Origin: an uncultured Prevotella sp.
GTDB taxonomy: Bacteria; Bacteroidota; Bacteroidia; Bacteroidales; Bacteroidaceae
Assembly: GCA_938018155.1 (NCBI GenBank)
Contig: CALIIG010000235.1
Span: 1 to 10,777 of the forward strand
Length of the DNA stretch: 10,777 nucleotides
Reading direction: 5' to 3'
Of the stretch, positions 1 through 6,556 are shown in pieces. A program made the translations under genes and the position numbers. The notes beneath the pieces are model-generated. The model had not been told where the DNA came from and did no database searches. It worked only from the letters and a program-made list of their open reading frames with translations. How positions within the stretch are numbered: position 1 is the first letter of the stretch; every line of letters begins with the position of its first letter.

Positions 1-1
1 C

Positions 2-268
2 CATTTCAACCTGAAACAGTATGACAAGGCGCTACCTTTGTATGAAAAAATGCTCACCTTATGCCAGGAAACCGAAAAGCCGGACGCATATTATAAGGCG
101 GGATTTATACACGTGTACCGCTGCGAATGGATGCCAGCGCTTGACAATCTGCAACTGGCCCTCATCTTTTATCGTCGTTTCCGCCCTGAAGAGCAGGCGC
201 GAATCGCCCAGATTCGAAATATGATTTTCGGATGTTGTGAGAAAATTGATCGGCAGGCAGGTAAGTAA
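2..268 (+). CDS. TPR-like protein, 3' end only
   Basis: This is an open frame running in from the left edge and ending with TAA; 88 residues are visible. The segment starting HFNLKQYDKALPLYEKML has the small/aromatic spacing of a TPR helix pair. The following residues (YYKAGFIHVYRCEWMPALDNLQLAL) read as a second one. The last 30 or so residues are basic and helical and look like a capping helix. No transmembrane segment or catalytic motif is visible. The true start and most of the protein lie outside the window, so the full function cannot be judged. The frame has no internal start that must be used; an in-frame TTG at 38 is just a leucine codon. TPR proteins usually mediate protein-protein contacts. 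It is transcribed toward the repeat cluster and away from everything else in view. Confidence 0.7.
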   Translation, partial: HFNLKQYDKALPLYEKMLTLCQETEKPDAYYKAGFIHVYRCEWMPALDNLQLALIFYRRFRPEEQARIAQIRNMIFGCCEKIDRQAGK

Positions 269-292
269 ACGTCTCACCTTTTTCGTGTTATT

Positions 293-343
293 GCCTGTGA
301 AGTATTGCTGTGTCGTATCACGATAACTGCTTGTTCCACAGGC
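293..343. terminator. Inverted repeat downstream of TPR-like gene, possible terminator
   Basis: A perfect 7-bp inverted repeat, GCCTGTG at 293-299 and CACAGGC at 337-343, encloses a smaller hairpin (TCGT 313-316 / ACGA 320-323). It begins 25 bp after the stop of the plus-strand TPR-like gene, so it could be a 3' structure or terminator. No T-tract follows the stem, so a classical intrinsic terminator is not supported. Confidence 0.3.
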
Positions 344-408
344 TATTCTATCCATACATATTCCCCTGTCTTCCATTTTCCCATCGCCGTTACTGCGTGG
401 TGCCTCAC

Positions 409-514
409 GTGCGGCGGCCGTCGTACGCGCGGACCGTCGCACACATAATACCACGGCCGTCATACAATGTGTACTACGGCCGCCGCACCCTTATCATTAC
501 ATTGTCTGGCCGCC
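409..514. repeat. GC-rich CGGCCG repeat cluster 1 with 13-bp inverted repeat
   Basis: Exact CGGCCG cores lie at 415-420, 454-459 and 477-482, with degenerate cores at 431-436 (GGACCG) and 507-512 (TGGCCG). Positions 409-421 (GTGCGGCGGCCGT) and 476-488 (ACGGCCGCCGCAC) form a perfect 13-bp inverted repeat. After one mismatch it continues with GTAC at 423-426 pairing with GTAC at 471-474. A competing hairpin can form between 409-417 and 434-442. The unit at 453-475 carries the arm ATACAATG. The last unit carries the reverse-oriented arm CATTGT (500-505), so unit orientation is mixed. The patch is far richer in GC than the flanking DNA. It shares unit sequence and size with the cluster near 6290. 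Confidence 0.85.
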
Positions 515-673
515 GTTCAATCACCATAAAGACACCTGCTTTATCAGCTGAAAGGATGAACAAATAAAGGGAAAAAGGGCGTTTTGCAGAAATCCGGTGC
601 CGGTTTTTCATATATCGATGACGAGCCGCCATGCTTTTTTGCGGAAAACGAAACATGTGTCAGCGAAATGGAT

Positions 674-681
674 TATCTTTG
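674..681 (+). promoter_or_regulatory. Bacteroidota -7 promoter box for the hydrolase gene
   Basis: TATCTTTG matches the Bacteroidota -7 consensus TAnnTTTG. It would place transcription start near 688, about 17 nt before the ATG at 705. No good -33 TTTG was found at the expected distance, since a TTTG at 638-641 is too far upstream. Because the box lies inside the longer open frame that starts at 597, it supports the shorter start. Confidence 0.5.
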
Positions 682-704
682 CAGACAACTGGAAAATAAA
701 GACA

Positions 705-1583
705 ATGAAGATACAAGAAGGCTATATGCCCTTTATGAATTACCGCACATATTACCGCATTGTTGGCGATAATTCATCACAAAAAGCCCCTCTGCTGTTG
801 CTCCATGGCGGGCCGGGAAGCACACATAACTATTTTGAGCTTCTCGATGATTTGGCTAATGACGGGCGAATGGTGATTAGTTACGATCAGCTTGGCTGTG
901 GAAACTCGTTTGTAGAAGGGCATCAAGAACTATGGAATATGGAAACATGGATTGGGGAATTAAAAGCATTACGCCGTTATCTCAATCTTAATCGTGTTCA
1001 TATTCTGGGGCAATCGTGGGGAGGAATGATGCTGATTGCCTATCTTATTGACCACAGTCACGAAGGAATACAGTCGGCAATTCTCTCAAGTACGCTCTCA
1101 TCGAGCACGCTTTGGAGCCGTGAACAGCACCGTCTTATATCGTTTATGCCTGAAAAAGAGCAGGCAGCCATTGCCGAAGCAGAGCGTACAGGTAACTGGG
1201 AAAGCCCGGAATGTCTTGCAGCGAACGACCATTACACGGTGCTTCATGCCTGCGATTCAGACGGCGAAAGGCCCGAATGTCTGACCCGTAAAAAGCGTTT
1301 CGGCACCGAATCGTATCTTACTGCATGGGGCCCTAACGAGTACACGCCGCTCGGTAATTTAAGAAATTTCGACTATACTGACCGTCTTCACGAAATAAAT
1401 ACGCCATGTTTAATTATCAATGGTACAAACGACGAGTGCACTCCATTGCTTGCAAAGACCATGTTCGACCGCATACCGCATGTCCGTTGGGAGCTGATGG
1501 AGGGAGCACGGCATATGACTTTCGTTGACCAGACAGAGCAATACTGCAAGCTTCTCAACGAATGGATGACGCAAAACGATTAA
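705..1583 (+). CDS. pip: Proline iminopeptidase-family alpha/beta hydrolase (S33)
   Basis: This 292-residue protein has the layout of proline iminopeptidases, which release N-terminal proline from small peptides. The oxyanion-hole motif HGGPG is at residues 34-38. The nucleophile elbow GQSWGG is at 102-107, with Ser104 as the nucleophile. The acid is probably Asp243 (GTNDECTP) and the base His270 (GARHM). The cap domain between about 130 and 220 is the variable region that sets specificity. There is no signal peptide or membrane segment, so it is probably cytoplasmic. The open frame extends upstream to 597, but those 36 residues show no family similarity and contain the promoter box, so I start at MKIQEGYMPFMNYR. 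Length fits the family. It is convergent with the SusD-like gene, and both genes end with GATTAA. Substrate is inferred; related S33 hydrolases have other substrates. Confidence 0.88.
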   Translation: MKIQEGYMPFMNYRTYYRIVGDNSSQKAPLLLLHGGPGSTHNYFELLDDLANDGRMVISYDQLGCGNSFVEGHQELWNMETWIGELKALRRYLNLNRVHILGQSWGGMMLIAYLIDHSHEGIQSAILSSTLSSSTLWSREQHRLISFMPEKEQAAIAEAERTGNWESPECLAANDHYTVLHACDSDGERPECLTRKKRFGTESYLTAWGPNEYTPLGNLRNFDYTDRLHEINTPCLIINGTNDECTPLLAKTMFDRIPHVRWELMEGARHMTFVDQTEQYCKLLNEWMTQND

Positions 1584-1627
1584 TAAGACGTTTCTATACC
1601 ACTGTTATAGCAGTATCAATTAATCGT
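1576..1627. terminator. Inverted repeat across two convergent stop codons
   Basis: ACGATTAAT at 1576-1584 and ATTAATCGT at 1619-1627 form a perfect 9-bp inverted repeat. It overlaps both stop codons of the convergent hydrolase and SusD-like genes. Inside is a small hairpin, ACTG 1601-1604 / CAGT 1611-1614. It could act as a bidirectional terminator of both transcripts. The stem is AT-rich and lacks a clean T-tract. Part of the symmetry arises because both proteins end in Asp followed by TAA. Confidence 0.35.
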
Positions 1628-3236
1628 ATCCCTTGTTCTGTTTAAGATTACCGTCTTTGTTAATAGCCTGTGAAGGTATTGGGAATACGCTGGTATAGCT
1701 TCCTGTTGCCGGTTTAAAGTCGTAGGCTTTGGCAAATAAACCGTAGCGTACAAGGTCGTTACGACGCCACCCTTCCCACATCAACTCTAACAAACGCTCC
1801 TTTAATATATTGGTGAGCGTGGCCTTAACACGTAACGGCATGCCTGCACGGTGGCGCACTTCGTTAAGTTCAGCCGTACCGTTTTCGCCGTTACGTACCT
1901 TTGCCTCTGCTTTCATCAGCAGCACATCAGCATATCGAAACAGAACAATATCGTTGTCTTGTAGTCGCCCGTCTGAATAGGCAGAGGGATCAATTTCGTA
2001 CTTATTCATTCGCGCGCCCGCCGTTTTCTCGTAGGTTGTACCCGATAAATCGGGCCTGATTTCAAAAGGACGGTACACCAATGGCTGCCCATTGTCCATC
2101 CTTACAACCTGATTATTCACCCTGACCGTATCAGAATAGAACCATAATTTATACCTTTTGTCAATGCTGTCAGTGCCATATCCGAACGCGCGGACGGTAG
2201 AAAGCGTGGCCGACGTGCCGTTTTCGGAGTCGAGTTTTAATGCTCCTCCATGTGCGTAATGCCGACTACGGAACAGATAATTAAACTGATTGGCATACCT
2301 TCCCTTGTCCATTGGTATCGTGAAAATGTTCTCACGAGACGTCTCATTGTGAATAGAGAAGTTCGCTGCAGGGTCTTGTTCCAGAACGTAACCGGCCGCA
2401 GCTATGCTGTCGCAGTATGCAATGGTTGCCTGCCAGGCATTTAAACGCTGGCTGCCTACGGTGAAAAATATTGCCCTTCCGTCCGGATGGACATCGTCTG
2501 TCCAGTCATCATCGGCATAGATTTCAGTGTTCAGCAACAGCTTGGCCAGCATAAACTCGGCCACAGGACGGGTTACACGACCATAATTTACACCCTCCAC
2601 GTTGCTTCGCCCTTGTCTTAAGTAAGGCAAAGAACTTTGTAATTCACCAACAACAAAACCGAAAAGTCGGCTCCGTGATACCTGTTTCACGTCAGAAAGA
2701 GATACGTTATAGCCGGTAACTAACGGCACATTCCCGAACATATCCAGCAAGTAACTGTACATCATTGCCCTGACGGCACGTACCTCCGACGTAAAAACGG
2801 CATATTGATGATTGCTTAATTTCGAGCGATTTTTGTCAATACGATCCAGCGACCGGTTGCAAAGCATCACCACTTTATACAGATAACACCAGGTATTATA
2901 AAGGGCAACATCGTTCGGTTCCCATGTATGATAATAAAGACGCTGCCAAAATCCTCCGTCGTACCAATCGCCACCGCGTATCGGTAATATCTGTTCATCG
3001 GTTGTAAAAGAGTTCCAATCGTACACCCCTCTGAACGTACCCTGCAGGCCCTGGCTGTCTGAAGAGCCGCCGATATAATTGTAAAGGTCGCCCACTAAGT
3101 TCCTTTCGATGTCGTCAGCATTGCCGTAAGCCTCCGACTCATCAATCTGACCTTTCGGATTTTCTGACAAGCATGCCGAGAAAAACAAGGGGCATAGACC
3201 AATGAATATTGTCTTATAAATATATTTTTTCATCAT
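1620..3236 (-). CDS. SusD/RagB-family outer-membrane nutrient-binding lipoprotein
   Basis: This 538-residue protein is the surface lid partner of the SusC-like channel encoded just upstream. It starts with a lipoprotein signal, MMKKYIYKTIFIGLCPLFFSAC, with Cys22 as the lipidated residue in the lipobox. The acidic stretch after it (LSENPKGQIDESEAYG) fits surface export in Bacteroidota. The family's C-terminal signature is clear: ERLLELMWEGWRRNDLVRYG, then FPIPSQAIN near 518-526, ending NLKQNKGYD. The frame stays open to an ATG at 3302, but those 22 extra residues derive from a 22-bp tandem duplication and would bury the signal peptide. I therefore start at 3236 (or 3233, as the first two codons are both ATG). 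The ligand is unknown. SusD proteins bind glycans or, as with RagB, peptides. Confidence 0.93.
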   Translation of the reverse strand: MMKKYIYKTIFIGLCPLFFSACLSENPKGQIDESEAYGNADDIERNLVGDLYNYIGGSSDSQGLQGTFRGVYDWNSFTTDEQILPIRGGDWYDGGFWQRLYYHTWEPNDVALYNTWCYLYKVVMLCNRSLDRIDKNRSKLSNHQYAVFTSEVRAVRAMMYSYLLDMFGNVPLVTGYNVSLSDVKQVSRSRLFGFVVGELQSSLPYLRQGRSNVEGVNYGRVTRPVAEFMLAKLLLNTEIYADDDWTDDVHPDGRAIFFTVGSQRLNAWQATIAYCDSIAAAGYVLEQDPAANFSIHNETSRENIFTIPMDKGRYANQFNYLFRSRHYAHGGALKLDSENGTSATLSTVRAFGYGTDSIDKRYKLWFYSDTVRVNNQVVRMDNGQPLVYRPFEIRPDLSGTTYEKTAGARMNKYEIDPSAYSDGRLQDNDIVLFRYADVLLMKAEAKVRNGENGTAELNEVRHRAGMPLRVKATLTNILKERLLELMWEGWRRNDLVRYGLFAKAYDFKPATGSYTSVFPIPSQAINKDGNLKQNKGYD

Positions 3237-3268
3237 ATTGTGCATTTGAAACTGATATGACTGACTTT

Positions 3269-3312
3269 GAAATACCTCGTACAAACATCTGAAATACATC
3301 ATACAAACATTT
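3269..3312. repeat. 22-bp imperfect tandem duplication between susC- and susD-like genes
   Basis: Two adjacent 22-bp units, 3269-3290 and 3291-3312, differ at three positions. Both contain GAAATAC followed by TACAAACAT. The second copy runs into the stop codon of the SusC-like gene (3311-3313). The duplication fills most of the 74-bp spacer and creates the spurious in-frame N-terminal extension of the SusD-like reading frame. Confidence 0.85.
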
Positions 3313-6049
3313 AAAACTGGATGGAAAAGCCTATGCTGAAGCTCCGATACGGCGGATAAGAACGCTTGTCATCAATACCCAGTGTGCCGTCAGACACATA
3401 GCTGTTAATCATAGGGGTAAGTCCGCTATACGCTGTTATCGTAGCCAGATTGTTGACAGAGAGCGACAATCGCATCGCAGCGATAACGCGAGACAAACGT
3501 CGTGCAGGAACGTTCCAACCAACAGTAAGATAGTTAAAGTTCAGATAGTTTCCGCTTTCCAGCCAGTAATCGGTTGCCACCTGGTCGCCAATATTCTTCG
3601 CGGGTGCCGTTGCCAGCACGTTATAATCAGGAAAAGAACTCATGTTCATATAAGTAAGCGACGACCCATTGTATATTTTGTGACCGAAAGCACCATTCAT
3701 TTGCAGTGAAATATCAAAGTTATGTATGCGCAAACCAATATTGGAACCCAGCGTCATTTTGGGCGTAGCCTGCCCCGCTATATACCTGTCCTTGCCGTCA
3801 GCCAGATTAATTGTGCCGTCGTTATCGATGTCGGCTATTTCATAATACATCCTGCCGTCGCTGCCTTTCTTTAGTCCTGTACAGTGAGGAAGGTAGAAAA
3901 CGCCCAGCGGCTGTCCAATAATCTGATATACAATATTATTGTTTCCACCGTGGAAGCCGGCACCATTGAGGTTGCCAACAGATGTTATTTCTGACGCAGA
4001 AAGATGATTTCCCTGATAGTTACCGCTCAAAGACAACAGCTTGTTCGACTGAAACGAAGCGTTAATATTTACATTTAGCTCAACATTACGGCGTTGAACG
4101 GGTGTAATTCCAATGCCAATTTCCAATCCCTTATTGCGCATACTGCCAAGATTGGCCAGCAATTTGTCGAAGACAAACGGCGGAACGGGCACATCATACA
4201 TGTATAACATGTGGCGCGTAAGCGAATAATAGTAGTCGGCCGTAAGCACAACGCGCCCCTTCCAAAAGGCCAAATCGGTACCAATATTAAAAGAACTTCG
4301 TGTTTCCCATTTCAAATCGGGGTTCACATTTGACGTAATTCCCATGGTTGTTGTAGGATTACCATTCCATGAAATAAGTCCTGTGGGGTTTAAAAGCGGC
4401 AGTGAATTATACGACGTTATGCCGCCGGTATTTCCCGTTAAGCCGTAGCTTGTTCGCACTTCAAACTTTGAAAGTCCGGGAAAACGGTTCATATCATGGA
4501 ACGTTTCCAATATATTCCATTTGGCTGCAAGCGATGGAAACACGCCCCACTTGTTGCCATGGGCGAACATTGACGACCCGTCGGCACGGGCATTAGCGGT
4601 AAATGTTACAGCGTTGGCGTAGCTATATTCAACCTCTCCCATCAGCGACACCATAGCAGGGTTCTCATAACTGCTGCCCGTTCCGCCGTAAGGCAGTATG
4701 CTTCCCGCCGCCAGGTTGTCGTAACCATGCTGATTTAGCTTAAACCCTTTGGCCGTAGTATAGAACCTTCGCATTGTACGCTTCTGATATTCAGCCAGTA
4801 ACGCACTTGCCAAAGCATGTTGCCTGCTTGTCCCAAAACGATGATTCCACGCAGCCTTCATGTTGGCAAGCCAGTCTTCCGACTTGGTTTCGGCACGGAA
4901 AGCCTGACCTTGTGCCCATATCCACGTAGGCAAATATTGTGCATTCCCTGTTGAATTGTAACTATAAGAACCAAATGCAGACAAACTAAAATCGGGGCTG
5001 AGATGGAATGACAGCTGCATGTGCGAGATAAAATTCAGCAATTTATCGCGATCCTGTTCAAGCAAAAGTGCTCCCGGTGTGGCAATTTGCGAAGCCTGTC
5101 CGTTTCTGTTCCATCCTCCGTTTGCATCGCGGCCTGCAGGAAATGTGGGGTTTTGGGCGGCAGCCGAATAGAATAATTTCTGGTAATCGAAGATGTGATC
5201 GGCGTTCATACTGCTCCCAAACACACCGAAATCGATGCCTAAGAGGTTATCGAAAGCCTTTTGCTGCAAGTCCATTTTCGCCACAAAGTTGTTCTCTCCA
5301 TGCAGTCGGATAATGGTATTATGGCTCATATAGGCAACCGATGCGCGGTAATTGGCTGTCTCACTGCCACCTGTAAAGGCCACGTGATGGTTCTGAATAA
5401 ATCCCGTCCGTGTAATAGCCTTTGGAAAATTCGTATTAAATCCGCCGTCGTTATAGCTTATCCCCAACTGTTGCGCCGTTGTGCGGTAGGCATCAGCACT
5501 AAGCATTTCCATGTTCTTGCTGACGCTTTCAAACCCCATATTGCCGTCATAAGAGATATGGAATTGGGTACCGCGGCCTTTCTTTGTCGTCACTTCGATA
5601 ACGCCTGAAGCACCACGACTGCCATAAGGTGCGGTTTCGGCGGCATTCTTTAATATTGCAAAGCTCTCAATATCGGCGGGATAAATGCTGTTAAGTGTTG
5701 CTATATCGCTGTAAACACCATCAATAATAACCAGCGGATCGTTGCCTCCTGTAAGAGACGTTGTTCCGCGAACACGAACCGAATTAAGCATAGCCATGCG
5801 GTCGTTACCCGCTGAACTTATGTTTACACCGGCAGCTTGTCCGCTCAATGCACCCAGAGAATTAATTACAAGCCCCTTATTCATACGGCCTTCGCCAATA
5901 ACATCAACCGAGCCGTTGCGTGAAAACAAATCTCCTTTTCGTGCGGCAGCCGTAATCACGCTATCGACAGGAACCTTGCGCTTTTGCGCCATAACATGGC
6001 CATTAAACGCTATGGAAAGAGCGGTTACAACGAAAACAGACTTATACAT
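3311..6049 (-). CDS. SusC/RagA-family TonB-dependent outer-membrane transporter
   Basis: This 912-residue beta-barrel transporter imports a ligand handed over by the adjacent SusD-like lipoprotein, using TonB energy. A signal peptide covers residues 1-21, with likely cleavage after VMA. A TonB-box-like stretch follows almost at once (VDSVITAA, 28-35). Next is the plug domain (about 45-160), with GQAAGVNI, VRVRG, DPLVIIDGV and YGSRGASGVIEVTTKKG. The barrel ends SFSIGFSIQF, with the terminal Phe expected for outer-membrane insertion. An Asp-rich loop, ADIDNDGTINLADGKD, near 735-755 resembles the calcium-binding-like loop common in SusC proteins. The usual carboxypeptidase-regulatory-like N-terminal domain of about 90 residues is absent, so the protein is shorter than the typical 1000 or so residues. 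It is the first gene of a two-gene unit. The substrate cannot be read from sequence. Confidence 0.95.
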   Translation of the reverse strand: MYKSVFVVTALSIAFNGHVMAQKRKVPVDSVITAAARKGDLFSRNGSVDVIGEGRMNKGLVINSLGALSGQAAGVNISSAGNDRMAMLNSVRVRGTTSLTGGNDPLVIIDGVYSDIATLNSIYPADIESFAILKNAAETAPYGSRGASGVIEVTTKKGRGTQFHISYDGNMGFESVSKNMEMLSADAYRTTAQQLGISYNDGGFNTNFPKAITRTGFIQNHHVAFTGGSETANYRASVAYMSHNTIIRLHGENNFVAKMDLQQKAFDNLLGIDFGVFGSSMNADHIFDYQKLFYSAAAQNPTFPAGRDANGGWNRNGQASQIATPGALLLEQDRDKLLNFISHMQLSFHLSPDFSLSAFGSYSYNSTGNAQYLPTWIWAQGQAFRAETKSEDWLANMKAAWNHRFGTSRQHALASALLAEYQKRTMRRFYTTAKGFKLNQHGYDNLAAGSILPYGGTGSSYENPAMVSLMGEVEYSYANAVTFTANARADGSSMFAHGNKWGVFPSLAAKWNILETFHDMNRFPGLSKFEVRTSYGLTGNTGGITSYNSLPLLNPTGLISWNGNPTTTMGITSNVNPDLKWETRSSFNIGTDLAFWKGRVVLTADYYYSLTRHMLYMYDVPVPPFVFDKLLANLGSMRNKGLEIGIGITPVQRRNVELNVNINASFQSNKLLSLSGNYQGNHLSASEITSVGNLNGAGFHGGNNNIVYQIIGQPLGVFYLPHCTGLKKGSDGRMYYEIADIDNDGTINLADGKDRYIAGQATPKMTLGSNIGLRIHNFDISLQMNGAFGHKIYNGSSLTYMNMSSFPDYNVLATAPAKNIGDQVATDYWLESGNYLNFNYLTVGWNVPARRLSRVIAAMRLSLSVNNLATITAYSGLTPMINSYVSDGTLGIDDKRSYPPYRSFSIGFSIQF

Positions 6050-6089
6050 AGACTACAAATTTATCAACATATACTGAAAACCTGATATT

Positions 6090-6097
6090 CAAAGTTA
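6090..6097 (-). promoter_or_regulatory. Candidate -7 promoter box for the SusC/SusD unit
   Basis: Read on the minus strand, this is TAACTTTG, matching the Bacteroidota consensus TAnnTTTG. It lies 40 bp before the SusC-like ATG, giving a leader of about 35 nt. A clear -33 TTTG at the usual distance is missing; the nearest TTG (6121-6123) is a few bases too far. A second match, TAAATTTG at 6056-6063, is too close to the start unless the mRNA is nearly leaderless. Confidence 0.45.
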
Positions 6098-6281
6098 AGA
6101 AATAATTATCAAAATAACCGCAATATGGAGAGAAATACAATCATATAATGAAAATATTGTGCAACAAAGTCATGAATAAACTGTTTAATATATTATACGT
6201 ATATTGCTTAATATTAAATGGTTAACGTAACAATGGCAGCCATTATGCAACGTAATGCATTTTTGTTTACGGGCTTTTGCT

Positions 6282-6380
6282 GATTGTCCGACGGCCGTCA
6301 GCAACGCGTACGACGGCCGCCGAACAATGGGTATGACGGCCGTCAACAGCGCAACTGACGGCCGTCGAACGATGAGCATA
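6282..6380. repeat. GC-rich GACGGCCGTC repeat cluster 2, 22-23 bp period
   Basis: Four units begin at 6290, 6312, 6335 and 6357, a period of 22, 23 and 22 bp. Units 1, 3 and 4 are the perfect palindrome GACGGCCGTC, and unit 2 is GACGGCCGCC. The spacers are partly conserved. Unit 2 is followed by GAACAATGGGTAT and unit 4 by GAACGATGAGCAT, while unit 1 is preceded by the inverted arm ATTGTCC. The outer units form a perfect 13-bp inverted repeat (CGACGGCCGTCAG 6289-6301 / CTGACGGCCGTCG 6355-6367). The element lies between the CBM9-like stop and the SusC-like promoter and matches the cluster at about 409-514. Confidence 0.9.
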
Positions 6381-6556
6381 ACACAGCAACGGCACGACAC
6401 ATCAACGGTAAAACCATTAACTTTATGCCGTTATGCCACTACAAAGACGGCAGTACCTATAACGTCTCCCGTCATATATTATACGGGTTTGCTTAGCCAT
6501 GCCGGCATTTCCAGCCTTGTTGAGTACGGCGTGAGCTGGCTTTGAGAAGCGGCTTT

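Larger units (their letters stand above)
269..704. other. Intergenic region with hairpins, GC-rich repeat cluster and promoter
   Basis: This 436-bp gap holds no convincing gene. From left to right it contains an inverted repeat just after the upstream stop (293-343), the GC-rich CGGCCG repeat cluster (about 409-514), an A/T-rich stretch, and a Bacteroidota-type promoter box (674-681) for the downstream hydrolase. Short open frames on both strands cross the repeat cluster, but their peptides are repetitive (RRPS-type) and follow from the DNA repeats, so they are not called. Confidence 0.7.
6050..6556. other. Intergenic region: susC promoter area, AT-rich leader and repeat cluster
   Basis: This 507-bp gap separates the CBM9-like gene from the SusC-like gene. 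Positions 6050-6280 are AT-rich and contain the best promoter box for the SusC-like gene. They also contain a 10-bp palindrome (TATACGTATA, 6194-6203). Positions 6282-6380 hold the GC-rich repeat cluster. Positions 6381-6556 contain a 10-bp palindrome (ATGCCGGCAT, 6499-6508) and short inverted repeats (CCCGT 6468-6472 / ACGGG 6483-6487; CCAGC 6511-6515 / GCTGG 6535-6539). One of these may help end the CBM9-like transcript. No credible coding sequence or tRNA was seen. Confidence 0.7.

Noticed and set aside
310..567. Small plus-strand ORF across repeat cluster 1
   Set aside because: The peptide is low-complexity and repetitive because it translates the GC-rich DNA repeats. It has no family resemblance, and open frames cross the cluster on the other strand too.
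584..620. Intrinsic terminator with stem CCGG-TG-CCGG followed by TTTTT
   Set aside because: The loop would be only two bases, or the stem three pairs, and the nearest upstream gene ends 300 bp away.
597..704. Longer N-terminus for the proline iminopeptidase-like protein
   Set aside because: The 36 extra residues are unlike the family and contain the promoter box at 674-681. The protein aligns naturally from MKIQEGYM at 705.
3237..3302. Longer N-terminus for the SusD-like protein
   Set aside because: The extension is encoded by the 22-bp tandem duplication and would place 22 residues before the lipoprotein signal peptide.
6282..6380. CRISPR array, suggested by regular repeat spacing
   Set aside because: The repeats are only about 10 bp and the 12-13 bp spacers are themselves partly conserved. 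There are four units and no cas genes, so this is not a CRISPR array.
6185..6400. Small minus-strand ORF across repeat cluster 2 with RRPS repeats
   Set aside because: The repeated peptide follows from the 22-23 bp DNA repeat, which is not a multiple of three throughout. The ORF has no start context or similarity to a known protein.
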